NCBI RefSeq assembly: GCF_016900315.1 | Contig: NZ_JACSNQ010000007.1 | Location: forward strand, 25,693-89,692 | Direction of reading: 5' to 3' | DNA length: 64,000 nt | From: Olsenella profusa | GTDB lineage: Bacteria > Actinomycetota > Coriobacteriia > Coriobacteriales > Atopobiaceae | Shown: piece after piece, positions 34,233 to 44,122 of the stretch | Numbering within the stretch: position 1 is the stretch's first letter | Layout of the letters: the number at the start of each line of letters is the position of its first letter | Notes under the pieces: generated by a model | The model's database searches: none | Told to the model about the DNA's origin: nothing | Seen by the model: the letters and a program-made list of their open reading frames with translations, nothing else | Program-made: the position numbers and the translations under genes

Positions 34233-35187
34233 AGGCGATCTCGGCGTAGCCGGAGCTGACGAAGTTCTCCGCGGCGCCGATGAGCGGGGCGTCCCCGCCG
34301 AGCTCGCCGTCCACGACGGGCGTGGCGGCAACCGGCGGCATGGCCTGGCCGCGGAAGGCCTCGGCCAGGGCGTCCGACCAGGCGGGGCCGCACTGGGCCA
34401 CCGACCCGGAGAGGATCACGCAGTCCGGGTCGAGCATGTTGCACATGGACCCCAGCACCTCGCCGAGGGCGCGGCCCGCGCGGGCCTCCGCGGCCTGCGC
34501 GGCGGCGTCCCCCGCGGCGGCGCGGCGGTCGATCTCCGCGCCGTCCATCGGCGCTCCGTCGGCCTGCGTGGCGTCGCCGCCCAGGCGCACGTACTCCTCG
34601 ATGATGCCCGGGCCGGCGGCGACGGGCTCGAGGTGCCCCGTGGCCCCGCAGCTGCACGGCACGCCCGCGGCGGCCGGGCAGCAGACGTGGCCGATGTGGC
34701 CCGCCTCGTCGTGGGCGCCGAGCATGATCTGCCCGCGCTCCACGAAGGCGCCGCCGATGCCGGTGCCCACGGCCACCACCAGGCAGCTCTTGGCGTCGCG
34801 GCCGCCGCCCCAGCGCGCCTCGCCGAGGGCGTGGGCGTGGACGTCGTTCAGGACGCGGCACGGCAGGCCCGTCGCGGCCGTGACCTCGGCGCCGAGGTGG
34901 GTGCCGCCCCAGCCGGGCATGAGCTCGTTGGCAAAGGTGATGTCGCCGTTTCGGGGGTTCACCACGCCGGCGGAGGAGATCCCCACGCCGCAGGGCGCCT
35001 CGTCGGCGCGCTCGATGGCGGCCTTGACCTGCTCCAGCACCGTGGCAAGCACGTGCTCGCCGCCGGCCATGGCGTCCGTGGGGACCTTCTCGACCTTGGA
35101 GATGACGGGCTTCTCGCCGCCCAGGGTGACGAGCCCGCACGCGATCTTGGTGCCGCCGACGTCGACGGCGACGATGGTCTGGCTCAT
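34231..35187 (-). CDS. ROK-family sugar kinase, probably N-acetylmannosamine kinase
   Basis: 318 residues. ATP site AVDVGGTKIACG, catalytic Asp in LNDVHAHALGE, and the ROK zinc site with the spaced His/Cys set in AGHIGHVCC and PCSCGATGHLE. ROK enzymes include glucokinase and NanK; the neighbours NanE and a NanA-like lyase favour ManNAc as the substrate. The stop overlaps one 27-bp palindrome. Specificity is inferred from context. Confidence 0.87.
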   Translation of the reverse strand: MSQTIVAVDVGGTKIACGLVTLGGEKPVISKVEKVPTDAMAGGEHVLATVLEQVKAAIERADEAPCGVGISSAGVVNPRNGDITFANELMPGWGGTHLGAEVTAATGLPCRVLNDVHAHALGEARWGGGRDAKSCLVVAVGTGIGGAFVERGQIMLGAHDEAGHIGHVCCPAAAGVPCSCGATGHLEPVAAGPGIIEEYVRLGGDATQADGAPMDGAEIDRRAAAGDAAAQAAEARAGRALGEVLGSMCNMLDPDCVILSGSVAQCGPAWSDALAEAFRGQAMPPVAATPVVDGELGGDAPLIGAAENFVSSGYAEIA

Positions 35188-35195
35188 GACGACTC

Positions 35196-36122
35196 CTATC
35201 CCTCAAGCAGCCCGGTGTCCACGAGGACCTTGCGGATCGCGTCGACGTTCTCGCCCTTGAGCGAGTGGACGGGGCGCGGCATCTGGTTGGTCTCGAAGAT
35301 GCCCATGAGCATGAGCGCGGTCTTGAACGCACCGACGCCCGCGCCGAAGCCCTTGACGCCCTTGGTGACGTCGGTGATGTGCATGATGCGCGCCAGGCGG
35401 TCCTGCTCGGCCTTGACCGTGGCCCAGTCACCCTCCTGCGCGGCCTTCCACATGCGCACGTAGCCGTAGGGCTCCACGTTGGCGAGGCCCGGGACCGAGC
35501 CGTCGGCGCCGCCGAGGTAGGCGCCGTCGACCACGACCTCGTGGCCGGTGAGCAGCGTCAGCGGGTGGCCTGCCTCCTCGTTGGCGATGCAGAGGAAGCG
35601 GAAGGAGATGTCGTCGCCGGAGGAGTCCTTGACGCCGGTGAGCACGCCGTCCTCGCCCAGGCGCAAAAGCATCTTCCAGTCGAGCTTGTTGTGGACGCAG
35701 ACCGGGATGTCATAGGCAAAGAGCGGCAGGTCGAGCGCGTCGTGCAGGCACCGGAAGCTCCACTCGATCTCGTCGATGCCCTGCAGGGCGTAGAACGGGC
35801 AGGTGGCCACGAGGGCGTCCACGCCCAGCTGCTCGGCCGCCTTGCCGTGCTCAATCATGCGCTCGGTCTCGGTGTCGATGATGCCGGCGAGCACGGGGAC
35901 GCGCCCGTCGACGATGCGGACCATGTTGGAGATGACCTCGCGACGGCGCTCGTCGGTGGAGAAGACCACCTCGCTGGAGGAGCCCAGGATGAAGAGGCCG
36001 TCCACGCCCGCCTCGATCATGCGGTTGACGCTCTTCTCGAACGACGCCACGTCGAGGCTGCGGTCCTGCTTGAGCGGGACCACCACGGGCGGGATGACGC
36101 CGGAGAACTTCTTGTCTGCCAT
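35196..36122 (-). CDS. N-acetylneuraminate lyase-like (DapA/NanA family) aldolase
   Basis: 308 residues, a TIM-barrel Schiff-base aldolase. The catalytic Lys is in LTGVKDSSGD, the Tyr in LFAYDIPV, and the GSSSEVVFS loop replaces the GTTGE of DapA, arguing for a sugar-acid substrate. With NanE and the ROK kinase it completes sialic acid to GlcNAc-6-P. ATG at 36122 after GGAAAGGATT; 42 bases of extra open frame upstream lack a ribosome site. DapA activity is less likely given the context. Confidence 0.8.
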   Translation of the reverse strand: MADKKFSGVIPPVVVPLKQDRSLDVASFEKSVNRMIEAGVDGLFILGSSSEVVFSTDERRREVISNMVRIVDGRVPVLAGIIDTETERMIEHGKAAEQLGVDALVATCPFYALQGIDEIEWSFRCLHDALDLPLFAYDIPVCVHNKLDWKMLLRLGEDGVLTGVKDSSGDDISFRFLCIANEEAGHPLTLLTGHEVVVDGAYLGGADGSVPGLANVEPYGYVRMWKAAQEGDWATVKAEQDRLARIMHITDVTKGVKGFGAGVGAFKTALMLMGIFETNQMPRPVHSLKGENVDAIRKVLVDTGLLEG

Positions 36123-36264
36123 GCCAATCCTTTCCATCTGGCGGCCCTTGGCCGCCGGGGACAAAGTACTGTGATGCTATGACAAGCGCGGCGGGACGGG
36201 CCCGCCGCTCACCGATTGGCCGTGCGGGCGCGCCCCGCAGGACGCGCCCGCCTGGGGTGCGCAG

Positions 36265-37089
36265 CTATCGGCCGAGGTTGGGATGGAGCAGCGAGGGCGC
36301 GGCCGCGAGGAGCGTCTTGGTGTAGGCGTCCTGCGGGTCCTCGAAGATCTTCTTCGCGGGGCCCTCCTCCATGATCTGGCCGTGGTTCATGACGACGATG
36401 CGGTCCGAGATGTAGCGCTCGGTCTGGATGTCGTGGCTGATGAAGACCATGGCGAGCCCGAGCTCGTGCTTGAGGTCCGTGAGCAGGTTGAGGATCTGCG
36501 CGCGGACCGAGACGTCGAGCGCCGAGGTGGGCTCGTCCGCGATGATGACGTCCGGGCGCAGGGAGAGCGCGCGGGCGATGGCGACGCGCTGCCGCTGGCC
36601 GCCGGAGAGCTGGCCGGGCAGGGCGTACATCGCCGACGACGGCAGGCCGACGACGCCGAGCAGCTCGCGCACGCGCTCCTCGCGCTCCTCGTCCGAGCCC
36701 ACCTTGTGGACGACGAGGGGGTCGAGCAGCTGGTCGTGCACGGACATGCGCGGGTTCAGGGCCGTAGCCGGGTTCTGGAACACCACCGAGACCACGCGGC
36801 CGATCTTCTTGCGAAGCTCCGCGGTGCGCTTGGTGACGTCCTCGCCCTTGAAGTACACGTGGCCGGCGGTCGGCGACTGCAGGCCGCACATGACGTTGGC
36901 CGTGGTGGACTTGCCGCAGCCCGACTCGCCGACAATGCCGATGGTCTCACCGGGCATGAGCTTGAGCGTGAGGCCGTTGACGGCGTGCACGAGGTTGGGG
37001 TGGAAGAGCGAGCCCGTACGGGACTTGAACGTGACCGAGATGTTGTCAAGGAAGATGATGGGCGTCTGCCCGGTGCTGCTCTCAGCCAT
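36265..37089 (-). CDS. Opp/Dpp-type ABC importer ATPase (OppF position)
   Basis: 274 residues. Walker A GESGCGKST (~54), signature LSGGQRQRVAIARAL, Walker B VIIADEPTSALDVS and the Opp-type C-terminus. The ATG directly follows the stop of the fused permease-ATPase gene. It forms the ATPase pair with the ATPase domain of that fusion. The genes behind it handle sialic acid, so the importer probably carries sialic acid or its derivatives. Confidence 0.92.
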   Translation of the reverse strand: MAESSTGQTPIIFLDNISVTFKSRTGSLFHPNLVHAVNGLTLKLMPGETIGIVGESGCGKSTTANVMCGLQSPTAGHVYFKGEDVTKRTAELRKKIGRVVSVVFQNPATALNPRMSVHDQLLDPLVVHKVGSDEEREERVRELLGVVGLPSSAMYALPGQLSGGQRQRVAIARALSLRPDVIIADEPTSALDVSVRAQILNLLTDLKHELGLAMVFISHDIQTERYISDRIVVMNHGQIMEEGPAKKIFEDPQDAYTKTLLAAAPSLLHPNLGR

Positions 37090-39111
37090 CTACCTCACCT
37101 CCAGTCGAGAGACGAGACCGTACTTCGCAAGCTCCTCGTCCGGAATCTCCGCGACGAAGTGGTGGTCGGCGCCGGGGACGGGCTTCAGGATGGGACGGAC
37201 GTCGAGGCCCACCGTGGGGTGGCTCGAGCGCGGCGCGAAGCGGTCGCCCTTCGGGAAGTCCGCCGGGCTCGGGACGGAGCCGGGCACCTGGTGCAGGCGG
37301 CTGCCGTCGTGCGCCTCGATGGAGAGCACGGAGCCGAGAAGACCCTGGGTGTACTCGTGAATCGGGTTGGTGAGCAGCTCCTTGGTGGGGGCGGACTCGA
37401 CCACCTGGCCGGCGTACATGACGGTGATCTCGGAGGCGACCTCGGCGACGAGGGCCAGGTCGTGGGACACGAAGATCATCGCGAAGCCGAGCTTTCTCTG
37501 AAGGTCGTTCAGGAGCTTGATGACCTGCTTCTGGACCGTCACGTCAAGGGCGGTGGTGGGCTCGTCGCAGATGACGAGCGACGGGTCGCGCGTGAGCGCC
37601 ATGGCGATGATGACGCGCTGGCACTGGCCGCCGGAGAGCTCGTGCGGGTAGCTCTCGAGCGTGCGCTTGGGGTCCAGCCCCACGAGCTCGAGGAGCTCCT
37701 CGGCGCTGCGGGTGCCGCCGCGGCTCGTGAGCTGCTTCATCTGCGCGGAGATGAGCATCGAGGGGTTGAGCGAGGAGAGCGAGTCCTGGTAGACCATCGC
37801 GAGCTCGTGGCCGAGCAGCTTGCGGTGCTCCTCCTTGGAGAGCTTGAGCAGGTCCTGGCCCTTGTAGAGCACCTCGCCGGTGATGCGAGCGGAGTCGGGC
37901 AGGAGGTTCATGATGGTCTTGGTGGTGATGGACTTGCCGCAGCCGGACTCGCCCACGAGCGCCATGCACTGGCCCGGGCGCACGTCGAAGGAGACGTTGT
38001 CGACCACGTTGACGTCGCCGTGGCGCGGGAAGCCGATCGAGAGGTTCTTGACCTGCAGCAGCGGCTCCACCGAGTAGTCGGGCACGCGGCGGTCGGTGCG
38101 GGCGAGCTCGACCTCGCGCAGGGCGGAGAGCCTGCGCTTGAGGGAGTCGGCCTGCTCCTTGTAGGCGCGCACCGGGTCGGCCACCAGAAGGTCGGCCTCG
38201 CGGCGGCTCTCGGCGTTCTCGCTCGCCACGGGGGCGGCCGGGGCGGCCGCCATGGCGTCGGTCAGGCCCTCGGAGAGGATGTTGAGCGCCAGGCACGTGA
38301 CCATGATGGCGATGCCCGGGAACAGGGCCTGCCACCAGCGGCCAAGGAGGACGCCGTCGCGCGCGGAGGACAGGATGTTGCCCCACGTGGCGGTGGGCTC
38401 GGCGATGCCGGCGCCGATGAAGGTCAGCGACGCCTCGAAGATGATGGCGTCGGCGACGAGCGTGACCGTGAAGACCATGATCGGGGCGATGCAGTTGCGC
38501 AGGACGTGCCTCATGAGAATCCACGGGGCGCGGGCGCCGGAGACGATGACCGCGCGCACGTAGTCCTCGCCGTACTCGGACACCACGTTGGCGCGGACGA
38601 TGCGCGCGATCTGCGGCGTGTACATGAAGCCGATGGAGAAGATGATCGCCGGCACGGAGTTGCCGAGGATCAGCACCAGGATGGCCGCGAGCGCGATGCC
38701 CGGGATGGACATGATGACGTCGAGCACGCGCATGATGACCTCGGAGATCGCCTTGCGCGAGACCGCGGCGATCGCGCCGATGATCGAGCCGAGCACGAGC
38801 GCGAGCGCGGTTGCGCCGAAGCCGATGACCAGCGAGTAGCGCCCGCCGTAGAGCATACGGGAGAGGATGTCGCGGCCGATGTTGTCCGTGCCGAAGAGGA
38901 ACTCGGAGCTGGGCGGCTGGTAGGCCTGGTAGATCTGGAGCGGGTCGTGCGGGGCGATGACCGGGGCGAGGATGGCGGAGAGCGCCACGAGGACGAGAAG
39001 GACGAGCGAGATCTTGCTCGAGAGGCTCATCCTCTTGAGGCCGCCGAGCCTCGCGCCCCTTGCGGCGGCCTGCTCGAGCTTCTGGGTCTGCTGTTCTCTG
39101 ATCTTGACCAT
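37090..39111 (-). CDS. Fused ABC importer permease and ATPase (OppC-OppD type, SatC-like)
   Basis: 673 residues. Residues ~30-290 are a DppC-type permease with about six membrane helices (GTDNIGRDILSRMLYGGRYS, and a MRHVLRNCIAPIMVF coupling region). A ~45-residue linker leads to an OppD-type ATPase (~345-673) with GESGCGKS, LSGGQCQRV and ICDEPTTALDVT. These two proteins are normally separate. From memory, the Sat-type sialic-acid importers of Haemophilus ducreyi and Corynebacterium have the same fusion, which fits the neighbouring nan genes. No frame break between the parts. Confidence 0.9.
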   Translation of the reverse strand: MVKIREQQTQKLEQAAARGARLGGLKRMSLSSKISLVLLVLVALSAILAPVIAPHDPLQIYQAYQPPSSEFLFGTDNIGRDILSRMLYGGRYSLVIGFGATALALVLGSIIGAIAAVSRKAISEVIMRVLDVIMSIPGIALAAILVLILGNSVPAIIFSIGFMYTPQIARIVRANVVSEYGEDYVRAVIVSGARAPWILMRHVLRNCIAPIMVFTVTLVADAIIFEASLTFIGAGIAEPTATWGNILSSARDGVLLGRWWQALFPGIAIMVTCLALNILSEGLTDAMAAAPAAPVASENAESRREADLLVADPVRAYKEQADSLKRRLSALREVELARTDRRVPDYSVEPLLQVKNLSIGFPRHGDVNVVDNVSFDVRPGQCMALVGESGCGKSITTKTIMNLLPDSARITGEVLYKGQDLLKLSKEEHRKLLGHELAMVYQDSLSSLNPSMLISAQMKQLTSRGGTRSAEELLELVGLDPKRTLESYPHELSGGQCQRVIIAMALTRDPSLVICDEPTTALDVTVQKQVIKLLNDLQRKLGFAMIFVSHDLALVAEVASEITVMYAGQVVESAPTKELLTNPIHEYTQGLLGSVLSIEAHDGSRLHQVPGSVPSPADFPKGDRFAPRSSHPTVGLDVRPILKPVPGADHHFVAEIPDEELAKYGLVSRLEVR

Positions 39112-39115
39112 GAGC

Positions 39116-40081
39116 CTACACCGTCCTAATGCGCGGGTTGATCAAGAGGTAGAGCATGTCAACCACGATGTTGATGACGACGAACGCAAGCGCCACCACC
39201 ACGACGACGCCCTGGACGAGCATGACCTCGCCGCCGGTGATGCCCTGCTGGATGAGCGTGCCCATGCCGGGGAGCGCAAAGATGACCTCGATGACGACGG
39301 CTCCGCCCATGAGGTAGCCGATCTTGAGGCCGAGCGTGGTGACGGGGGTGATGAGGGCGTTGCGCAGGACGTTCTTGGCGATGACGACCTTCTCGGGGAT
39401 GCCCGAGCCGCGGGCTGTCTGCACGTAGTCCTTGTCGAGCTCCTCGACCATGGCCGTGCGCACGATGCGCGTCATCTGGCCGATGACCGGGAAGGCCAGC
39501 GCGATGGCGGGCATGATCATGCGCCCGAAGTAGCCGGCCGGGTTGGTGAAGAGGTTGGGCAACGCGCCGGATGACGGGAAAACCCTCGTGAGCCCCGCCA
39601 TCGAGACGAGAAGTATCAGGAGCACCGCCAGCCAGAAGGACGGCGTCGCGATGCCCGCGATGGAGAACACGCGAATTATCTGGTCGGGCCATCTGTCTCG
39701 GTACAGTGCCGATATGACGCCGAGCGTGAACGAGACCACCGCGGCGATCAGCAGGCCGAAGAACGTGAGCTGCATCGTGACGGGCAGCGCCGAGGCGATG
39801 GCGTCGGCCACGGGCGTCTGGCGGCTGCCATAGGTGCCGAGGTCGCCGTGGAGAAGCCCGCCGATGTAGTTGACGTAGCGCACGGGCCACGGGTCGTTCA
39901 TGCCGTGCTCGTCCATGTACTCCTCCACGGCCTCCGGGGGCGCGCCCTCGCCGAGGACGGTGCGAGCCGGGATGGAGGGGTCCGTGAACGACATGAGGAA
40001 GAACACGAGCAGGGTGACGCCCAGGGCCATGATCGGCAGCGCGATGAGACGCCTGCCAATAAGGCGCAGAAGGTTGTTCAT
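39116..40081 (-). CDS. Opp/Dpp-type ABC importer permease (OppB position)
   Basis: 321 residues with six membrane helices and the family opening (RRLIALPIMALGVTLLVFF), the periplasm-facing LGEGAPPEAVEEYM stretch, and the coupling motif region RTARGSGIPEKVVIAKNVLRNAL (described by key residues R-G-S-G-I-P and N-V-L-R-N). Its stop lies four bases before the fused permease-ATPase gene. It pairs with the permease domain of that fusion. Confidence 0.92.
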   Translation of the reverse strand: MNNLLRLIGRRLIALPIMALGVTLLVFFLMSFTDPSIPARTVLGEGAPPEAVEEYMDEHGMNDPWPVRYVNYIGGLLHGDLGTYGSRQTPVADAIASALPVTMQLTFFGLLIAAVVSFTLGVISALYRDRWPDQIIRVFSIAGIATPSFWLAVLLILLVSMAGLTRVFPSSGALPNLFTNPAGYFGRMIMPAIALAFPVIGQMTRIVRTAMVEELDKDYVQTARGSGIPEKVVIAKNVLRNALITPVTTLGLKIGYLMGGAVVIEVIFALPGMGTLIQQGITGGEVMLVQGVVVVVALAFVVINIVVDMLYLLINPRIRTV

Positions 40082-40113
40082 ACCCTCTCCTCTCTCTTGC
40101 CTTCATTGAGAAA

Positions 40114-40147
40114 GAGGGGCCCGAGCGTACAGGAGCCCGGACCCCTC
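40114..40147 (-). terminator. Intercistronic hairpin after the binding-protein gene
   Basis: A 13-bp stem with two G-U pairs (40114-40126 with 40135-40147), followed on the minus strand by TTTCTC. It probably stops or stabilises part of the transcript so that more binding protein than permease is made. Confidence 0.7.
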
Positions 40148-40202
40148 GTGCGTGTCCGCCGTCACCGTCCCGCGATGGGCGCGCTGGGCGCGGCGAGAAG
40201 AA

Positions 40203-41810
40203 CTACGCGCTGACGGTCTTGCAGCCGAGGAAGTACATGCCGGTGGTGCCGATGCCCGAGAAGCCCTCGATTGCGGTGCCCAGGGACGGCGCGGTGGCGT
40301 CGGCCCAGGAGGCGGTCACCGTCTGGACGTGGATGAGCGGGTACAGGACGCAGTTCTCGGCGATGATGTCGTAGCACTGCTTCCAGGTGGCCTGCTGCTC
40401 GTCGCCGGACTGGCCGAGGGCCGTCGTCATGAGCTCCTGGAGCTGGGCAAACTCGGGCGAGCTGCCCCAACCGGTGCGCGTCTGCTGCCAGACGTTGTCG
40501 CCGTACCACCAGTTGAGGAGCAGGTCCGGGTCGGCGCCCCAGCAGGACGGGTCGCCCGGGGCGATGAGGATGTCGAAGTTGTCGGTGCCACCGTCAATGG
40601 CCGCGTAGGTAGCCGCCGAGGTGTCCTCCTCGATGGAGGCGTTGAAGCCGAGGGCCGAGAGGTCCTGCTGGACCTGGGTGGCCATGGCGGACGCCTGCGT
40701 GTTGTCCGTGCAGCGGATGACGAGGTCGCCCGGGGTCACGCCGGCCTCGTCGAGCAGGGACTGGGCCTTCTCGGCGTCATAGGTGTAGACGACGGAGGCC
40801 TCCTGGTAGTTGGGGAAGTCCTTGGGGATGTAGGAGCTGGCGGGGGCGGCCAGGCCGTTGAAGATGTTGGTGACCATCTTGTCAGTGTCGATGGCATACA
40901 TGATGGCCTGGCGGGCGGTGACGTTGTCCCACGGCGCCTTGGCGGTGTTGAACATGATGAAGCGGGTGCCGAAGCCCTGGACCTGGTCGATCTTGCAGCC
41001 GGCGGACTGGATGGTCTCGATGGCGTCGGCGGTGACCGACTCCATGACGTGCGTGGTGCCCTGCTGCTGGGCGGTCATGCGGGCCGTGGCGTCCGTGAGG
41101 ATGTCGTAGTGCAGGCCGGCGTCCTCGGCGGGAAGCGACCCGTTGTAGTTGGGGTTCGGCACCAGGTCGACAGTGTTGTCGGTGATGTCGTCGTACATCC
41201 AGGGACCGGAGCCGACGGGCGTGTCGGAGAGCTCTTCGTCGGTGGTGCCGGCCGGGAAGACGCGGACGAGCGCCAGGCGCTCCTTGAGCAGCGAGAAGTT
41301 CGCGATGGCCGTGGTGACGGTGACGGTGGCGTCGTCGGTGGCCTCGAGGGAGTCGATCGGCGTCAGGAAGGCGGCGTAGGTGGTGTTGGCCTTGGTGCGG
41401 TCGAAGGACTCGACGACGTCGGCGGCGGTCACGGGGTTGCCGTTGGAGAACGTGGCGCCCTCGCGCAGGGTGACGGTGAAGTGGGTGTCGTCGACCTGCT
41501 CCGGGTCGCCGGTGGCGAGCTCGGGGAAGGTGCTGTAGTCGTGCGGGTCGGTCCCGTAGAGGCCCTCGAGGACGTGCCAGTTGGCGCCCAGGCAGAAGGC
41601 CGACGAGGTGGACGTGGGGTTGTAGTCCGACGGCGCGTACGCGGAGCCGGCGGCGATGGTGCCGCCGCCCGAGGTGGTCTCGCCACCCTCGCCGCCGTCG
41701 TCGGCGGGCGTGGTCTCGCCGCCGCACGCGGCGAGGGCCAGCGCGGACGCCGCAGCGGTCCCACCCAGGAACGTGCGACGGGTCACGGCGCTGCTCGTAA
41801 GCTTCTTCAT
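40203..41810 (-). CDS. Extracellular solute-binding lipoprotein, SBP_bac_5 type (sialic-acid importer candidate)
   Basis: 535 residues. The signal peptide has a twin-Arg-like TRRTFLGGT and a lipobox ALAAC (Cys ~29), followed by an acidic Gly/Thr linker and a family 5 binding domain (YDPHDYSTFPELA-type opening, TVTLREGATFSNGNPVTAADVV). It captures substrate for the Opp-type importer encoded downstream. It is the first gene of the operon, with AAGGAGGAG before the ATG and a ~190-nt leader after the predicted promoter. The 12-bp word (40192-40203) touches the stop codon. Confidence 0.92.
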   Translation of the reverse strand: MKKLTSSAVTRRTFLGGTAAASALALAACGGETTPADDGGEGGETTSGGGTIAAGSAYAPSDYNPTSTSSAFCLGANWHVLEGLYGTDPHDYSTFPELATGDPEQVDDTHFTVTLREGATFSNGNPVTAADVVESFDRTKANTTYAAFLTPIDSLEATDDATVTVTTAIANFSLLKERLALVRVFPAGTTDEELSDTPVGSGPWMYDDITDNTVDLVPNPNYNGSLPAEDAGLHYDILTDATARMTAQQQGTTHVMESVTADAIETIQSAGCKIDQVQGFGTRFIMFNTAKAPWDNVTARQAIMYAIDTDKMVTNIFNGLAAPASSYIPKDFPNYQEASVVYTYDAEKAQSLLDEAGVTPGDLVIRCTDNTQASAMATQVQQDLSALGFNASIEEDTSAATYAAIDGGTDNFDILIAPGDPSCWGADPDLLLNWWYGDNVWQQTRTGWGSSPEFAQLQELMTTALGQSGDEQQATWKQCYDIIAENCVLYPLIHVQTVTASWADATAPSLGTAIEGFSGIGTTGMYFLGCKTVSA

Positions 41811-42005
41811 GGTTTTCCCTTTTCTCCTCCTTGCGACCGCCTCTTGGCGGCGGCCGTCCCTTCCTCACCTACCTTACGGCGTGCCCCTGGGGTGCACCTC
41901 GCCTTAAACTGGCAGACGGCACCAACGAGTACCCCAGACGGTTAACATCCGGTAAACCGGCAGTTCACTGGTATGAACCGCAGGGGCTTCGAGGCACGCC
42001 TTATA

Positions 42006-42034
42006 TATATAGAGAGTCAATGTGTTGGGCTCAA
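42006..42034 (-). promoter_or_regulatory. Promoter of the sialic-acid importer operon
   Basis: Minus-strand TTGAGC (42029-42034), 17-bp spacer, TATATA (42006-42011). The ~190-nt leader that follows has CCGGT-AA-ACCGG (41950-41961) and two CAGACGG words, possible operator sites. Confidence 0.6.
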
Positions 42035-42056
42035 TGCGCCCCAGTTAACGAATAGT

Positions 42057-44021
42057 CTACGGATTGTTACCGTTCTTCTCGCCAGCTGAATTTTCAGCAA
42101 GTGGTATCTCTTCTGAAACCCTCAGGGTCTCCCAGACGGCGCGGGCCACCTCGGCGGGCACGCCGGGCGTGGCCGCGATGTCCTCCTCGCTCGCCGCGCG
42201 CAGGCGCCGGAGCGAGCCGAAGCGGCGCATGAGCGCCCGCTTGCGCTTGGGGCCCACGCCCGGCACGTCGTCGAGCACCGAGCGTGTCATGGCCTTGTCG
42301 CGGAGCTCGCGGTGGAAGGTGATCGCGAAGCGGTGGGACTCGTCGCGCACCTGCTTGATGAGGTAGAGCGAGGGCGAGCCGGAGGGCAGCACCACCGGGG
42401 TCTCGTCCCAGGGGACGAAGATCTCCTCGTCGGACTTGGCCAGGCCGCAGACCGGGATGTCCAGCCCGAGCTCGGCGAGCTGGTTGATCGCGGCGGTGAG
42501 CTGGGGCTTGCCGCCGTCCACCACGAGCAGGTCCGGGCGGGAGCCGAAGCGCTCGTCGGCCATGCGCTCGGGGGCGTAGCGGCGCCCCAGGACCTCGGAC
42601 ATGGAGACGAAGTCGTTTGCCTCGTCGAGCTCGGTGCGGATCTTGAAGCGACGGTACTGGGACTTGTCCGGCCGCCCGTTGGTGAAGACCACCATCGAGG
42701 CCACCGTGAAGCGCCCGTGCAGCGTGGAGATATCGAAGCACTCGATGCGCATCGGCGGCGCGTCCAGGGCCAGCGCGCTCTCCAGCTGCAGGAGCGCCTG
42801 GTTGGTGCGCTCGTCGGCGTAGCCGGTGCGCACCATGTAGCGCGCGAGCGCGTGGCGGGCGTTGGCGGCGGCCATGTCGAGCAGGTGGCGCTTCTCGCCG
42901 CGCTGCGGACGGTGCAGACGCACGCCGTGCCCGCGCTTCTCGGCAAGCCACCCGGCGATGACCTCGGCGTCGGCGAGCTCCACGTCAAGGTCCACCTCGG
43001 ACGGGATGTCGGCCGTCTCGTCGTAGTAGCGCTTGACGAAGCCGGAGACGAGCTCCTCCTCGGGCACGTCGAGGCCCTTGTCCAGCACGAACTCCACCGA
43101 GCGGACCGTGCGGCCCTCGCGCACCACGAAGACGCAGGCGCAGCTGATGGTCTCCTCCCGGTAGAAGCCGATGAGGTCGAGGCTCACGCTGGACGAGAAG
43201 ACCACCTGCTGGCGGTCGTCCAGCGCGTCGAGGGTCTCCAGGCGCGCCTTGATGCGACCGGCACGCTCGAAGTCGAGGTCGGCCGCCGCGGCGCGCATCT
43301 GGTCGGTGAGCTCGCCGACGATCTCGGAGCGGTGCCCCTGGAGGAAGCGCTCGACCTGGTCCACGTGGCGCGCGTACTCCACGGTGTCGATCATGCCGGC
43401 GCAGACGCCCGGGCCGCGGCCGACGTGGTAGTCGAAGCAGGGCCGGCAGCGCTTGGCCAAAAGCATGTTGGCCACGGCGGCCTGGTCGGGCTCGCGCTCG
43501 AGCAGGCGGCGGGCGCGCTTCCACTCCGCGCAGCTGGCCATGCAGATGGGAACCACCTTGCGCAGGGTGTCGATGGTCTCGCGCGCGGCCTTGGCGTCGG
43601 TGTAGGGGCCGAAGTAGCGGGTGCCCTTCCTGTGCTTCTCGCGCGTGTACTTGATGGCCGGGAAGACGTCGGACTCCGTGATGGCGATGAACGGGTAGGA
43701 CTTGTCGTCCTTGTAATCCACGTTGAAGTAGGGGTGGTACTGCGCGATGAGGTTGCGCTCCAGGACGAGCGCCTCGTGCTCGGAGCCCACGACCACGTAG
43801 TCGAAGGAGTCGACCACTTGCATCATGAGCGGGATCTTCTCGCGGTCGTCCTGCAGCGTCACGTACTGGCGCATGCGGGCGCGCAGGTTCTTGGCCTTGC
43901 CCACGTAGACGACCTCGCCCTGGGCGTTCTTCCAGAGGTAGCAGCCGGGGTCGGTGGGGACCTGCGCCACCTCGGCGGCGAGCCGAGCCAGGTGCTCGTC
44001 TATGTTCCTCTCGCTTGGCAT
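42057..44021 (-). CDS. uvrC: Excinuclease ABC subunit C
   Basis: 654 residues. The GIY-YIG nuclease domain opens the protein (PGCYLWKNAQGEVVYVGKAK), then a UVR motif, an RNase H-like domain (IECFDISTLHG, VVDGGKPQ) and a C-terminal double helix-hairpin-helix (LDDVPGVGPKRKRALMRRFG). It makes both incisions in nucleotide excision repair; uvrA is at 59313. The last residues NSAGEKNGNNP come from a copy of the 12-bp word at 42072-42083 just before the stop. Confidence 0.96.
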   Translation of the reverse strand: MPSERNIDEHLARLAAEVAQVPTDPGCYLWKNAQGEVVYVGKAKNLRARMRQYVTLQDDREKIPLMMQVVDSFDYVVVGSEHEALVLERNLIAQYHPYFNVDYKDDKSYPFIAITESDVFPAIKYTREKHRKGTRYFGPYTDAKAARETIDTLRKVVPICMASCAEWKRARRLLEREPDQAAVANMLLAKRCRPCFDYHVGRGPGVCAGMIDTVEYARHVDQVERFLQGHRSEIVGELTDQMRAAAADLDFERAGRIKARLETLDALDDRQQVVFSSSVSLDLIGFYREETISCACVFVVREGRTVRSVEFVLDKGLDVPEEELVSGFVKRYYDETADIPSEVDLDVELADAEVIAGWLAEKRGHGVRLHRPQRGEKRHLLDMAAANARHALARYMVRTGYADERTNQALLQLESALALDAPPMRIECFDISTLHGRFTVASMVVFTNGRPDKSQYRRFKIRTELDEANDFVSMSEVLGRRYAPERMADERFGSRPDLLVVDGGKPQLTAAINQLAELGLDIPVCGLAKSDEEIFVPWDETPVVLPSGSPSLYLIKQVRDESHRFAITFHRELRDKAMTRSVLDDVPGVGPKRKRALMRRFGSLRRLRAASEEDIAATPGVPAEVARAVWETLRVSEEIPLAENSAGEKNGNNP

Positions 44022-44122
44022 GGGGTCATTATAGGGCGCGCGGCGCCGCGGGACGAGGCGCGGGGGTCACGCCGGCAGGCGGCCGGAGCGCCGAGGTGGG
44101 CAGGGTGCCGCGGCGCACCGGC

